A DNA stretch of 64,000 bases from assembly GCA_022117465.1 (NCBI GenBank), contig JAHCGZ010000001.1:248001-312000 (forward strand), written 5' to 3'. Under the pieces are notes generated by a model that was not told the DNA's origin, ran no database searches, and was given only the letters and a program-made list of their open reading frames with translations. Of this stretch, positions 63,635 through 64,000 are shown one piece after another. The DNA is from Candidatus Nitrosopumilus limneticus (GTDB taxonomy: Archaea > Thermoproteota > Nitrososphaeria > Nitrososphaerales > Nitrosopumilaceae). The translations under genes were made by a program, and so were the position numbers. Every line of letters starts with the position of its first letter. Within the stretch, counting starts at the first letter, position 1.

Positions 63635-64000
63635 AATTTAATTATCTCAAGAGATGTTGATTCAAGAAAATTAAGAATTTTTTGTTTATTTTTTCCCAAT
63701 CCTCTCCAATCTAAAAGAGCAAATTTTGCCATTTTGTTTTGTAAAATAATATGAGAAAATAATTCTTTATCAAGATCATCTAATGCATGTTTTGGAATGA
63801 CTGTACCAAGAGCATATTTCCCTTTCAGTAATTCAACATTAAATTTAGATGGATAATGAGTGCCACCAAAACAAATTGCCACAGGGTTTTCAGATAGGGA
63901 GTTAACAAAAACTTGATGAACCAATTTTGCAACAGAAATACATAACGATTTATCCGTCCACTGTTTTTCAGTCGTACCAATTTCAATGAAAATTGTTGGT
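63631..64000 (-). CDS. dtdA: D-aminoacyl-tRNA deacylase DtdA, N-terminus cut by window edge
   Basis: Archaeal/plant-type deacylase (DTD2) that removes D-amino acids from tRNA. The open frame continues to the window end; the visible 122 residues include VFVNSLSENPVAICFGGTHYPSKFN, GKYALGTVIPKHALDDLDKE and LDWRGLGKNKQKI, characteristic of the C-terminal half. Upstream, FIEIGTTEKQWTDKS continues in frame, so TTG at 63924 is not the true start. It overlaps the alkyltransferase by four bases on the same strand. Confidence 0.9.
   Translation of the reverse strand, partial: PTIFIEIGTTEKQWTDKSLCISVAKLVHQVFVNSLSENPVAICFGGTHYPSKFNVELLKGKYALGTVIPKHALDDLDKELFSHIILQNKMAKFALLDWRGLGKNKQKILNFLESTSLEIIKL

Overview
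The window is an AT-rich stretch of an archaeal chromosome, most likely from a marine ammonia-oxidising archaeon of the Nitrosopumilus type (Nitrososphaerota/Thaumarchaeota). The evidence is the set of archaeal information-processing genes (Rrp4/Rrp41/Rrp42 exosome, SBDS, Pcc1, both prefoldins, Cbf5, RpoD, eL18, eL19, eL32, eL43, uL16/L10e), an intron-bearing tRNA-Ser, a C/D box guide RNA, TATA boxes about 26 bases ahead of many start codons (leaderless transcripts), and secreted proteins with C-terminal WIKNNAGWW repeats that I know from this group. No ammonia-oxidation gene lies in the window, so the lineage is inferred. Coding density is high, and no insertion sequence, integrase, CRISPR array or rRNA gene was seen.

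Layout: 1-3.9 kb is a Suf iron-sulfur assembly operon (SufB, SufD, a Rieske ferredoxin, SufS running off the left edge; no SufC). Then come purE and a tetrapyrrole operon (hemL-hemC-cobA-hemD), preceded on the same strand by an arsenic-type cassette (aquaporin, LMW-PTP arsenate reductase, divergent ArsR). 10-26.7 kb is an accessory-like zone: an ABC-2 exporter, PRC-barrel and TPR proteins, a large secreted protein, unknown proteins, tRNA-Glu and tRNA-Gly, a standalone PLD-like domain, an EndA-family tRNA endonuclease lacking its usual His, uL16, a CPA2 antiporter, a guide RNA, a coiled-coil protein, a cellulose-synthase-like glycosyltransferase and a ferredoxin. Several genes here encode fewer than 60 residues, including a 47-residue protein with nine cysteines that resembles a metallothionein.

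26.9-35.6 kb carries NAD kinase, Nob1, an XPF nuclease and the SBDS-exosome-eL43-Pcc1-prefoldin superoperon, followed on the other strand by RpoD-eL18-uL13-uS9. 35.6-48.1 kb is metabolic: two LeuC/LeuD-type dehydratase pairs, the F420 ligase CofE, a 2-oxoacid:ferredoxin oxidoreductase, a 2-hydroxyacid dehydrogenase and an LhgO-like oxidase. The upstream LeuC-like gene and cofE both carry single-base frameshifts within about 600 bases of each other, so this spot is either degraded or badly sequenced.

48.1-58 kb holds tRNA-Ser(GGA), the Cbf5-Cmk-DUF106-AdkA-SecY-uL15-uL30-uS5-uL18 block, then argF, ftsY and pfdA. FtsY has its acidic region, built of thirteen identical-length 18-bp units, at the C-terminus instead of the N-terminus. 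The right end has superoxide dismutase, a membrane-anchored subtilisin-like protease, ATP-type PEP carboxykinase, eL32-eL19, a short alkylguanine transferase and the D-aminoacyl-tRNA deacylase DtdA, which runs off the right edge.
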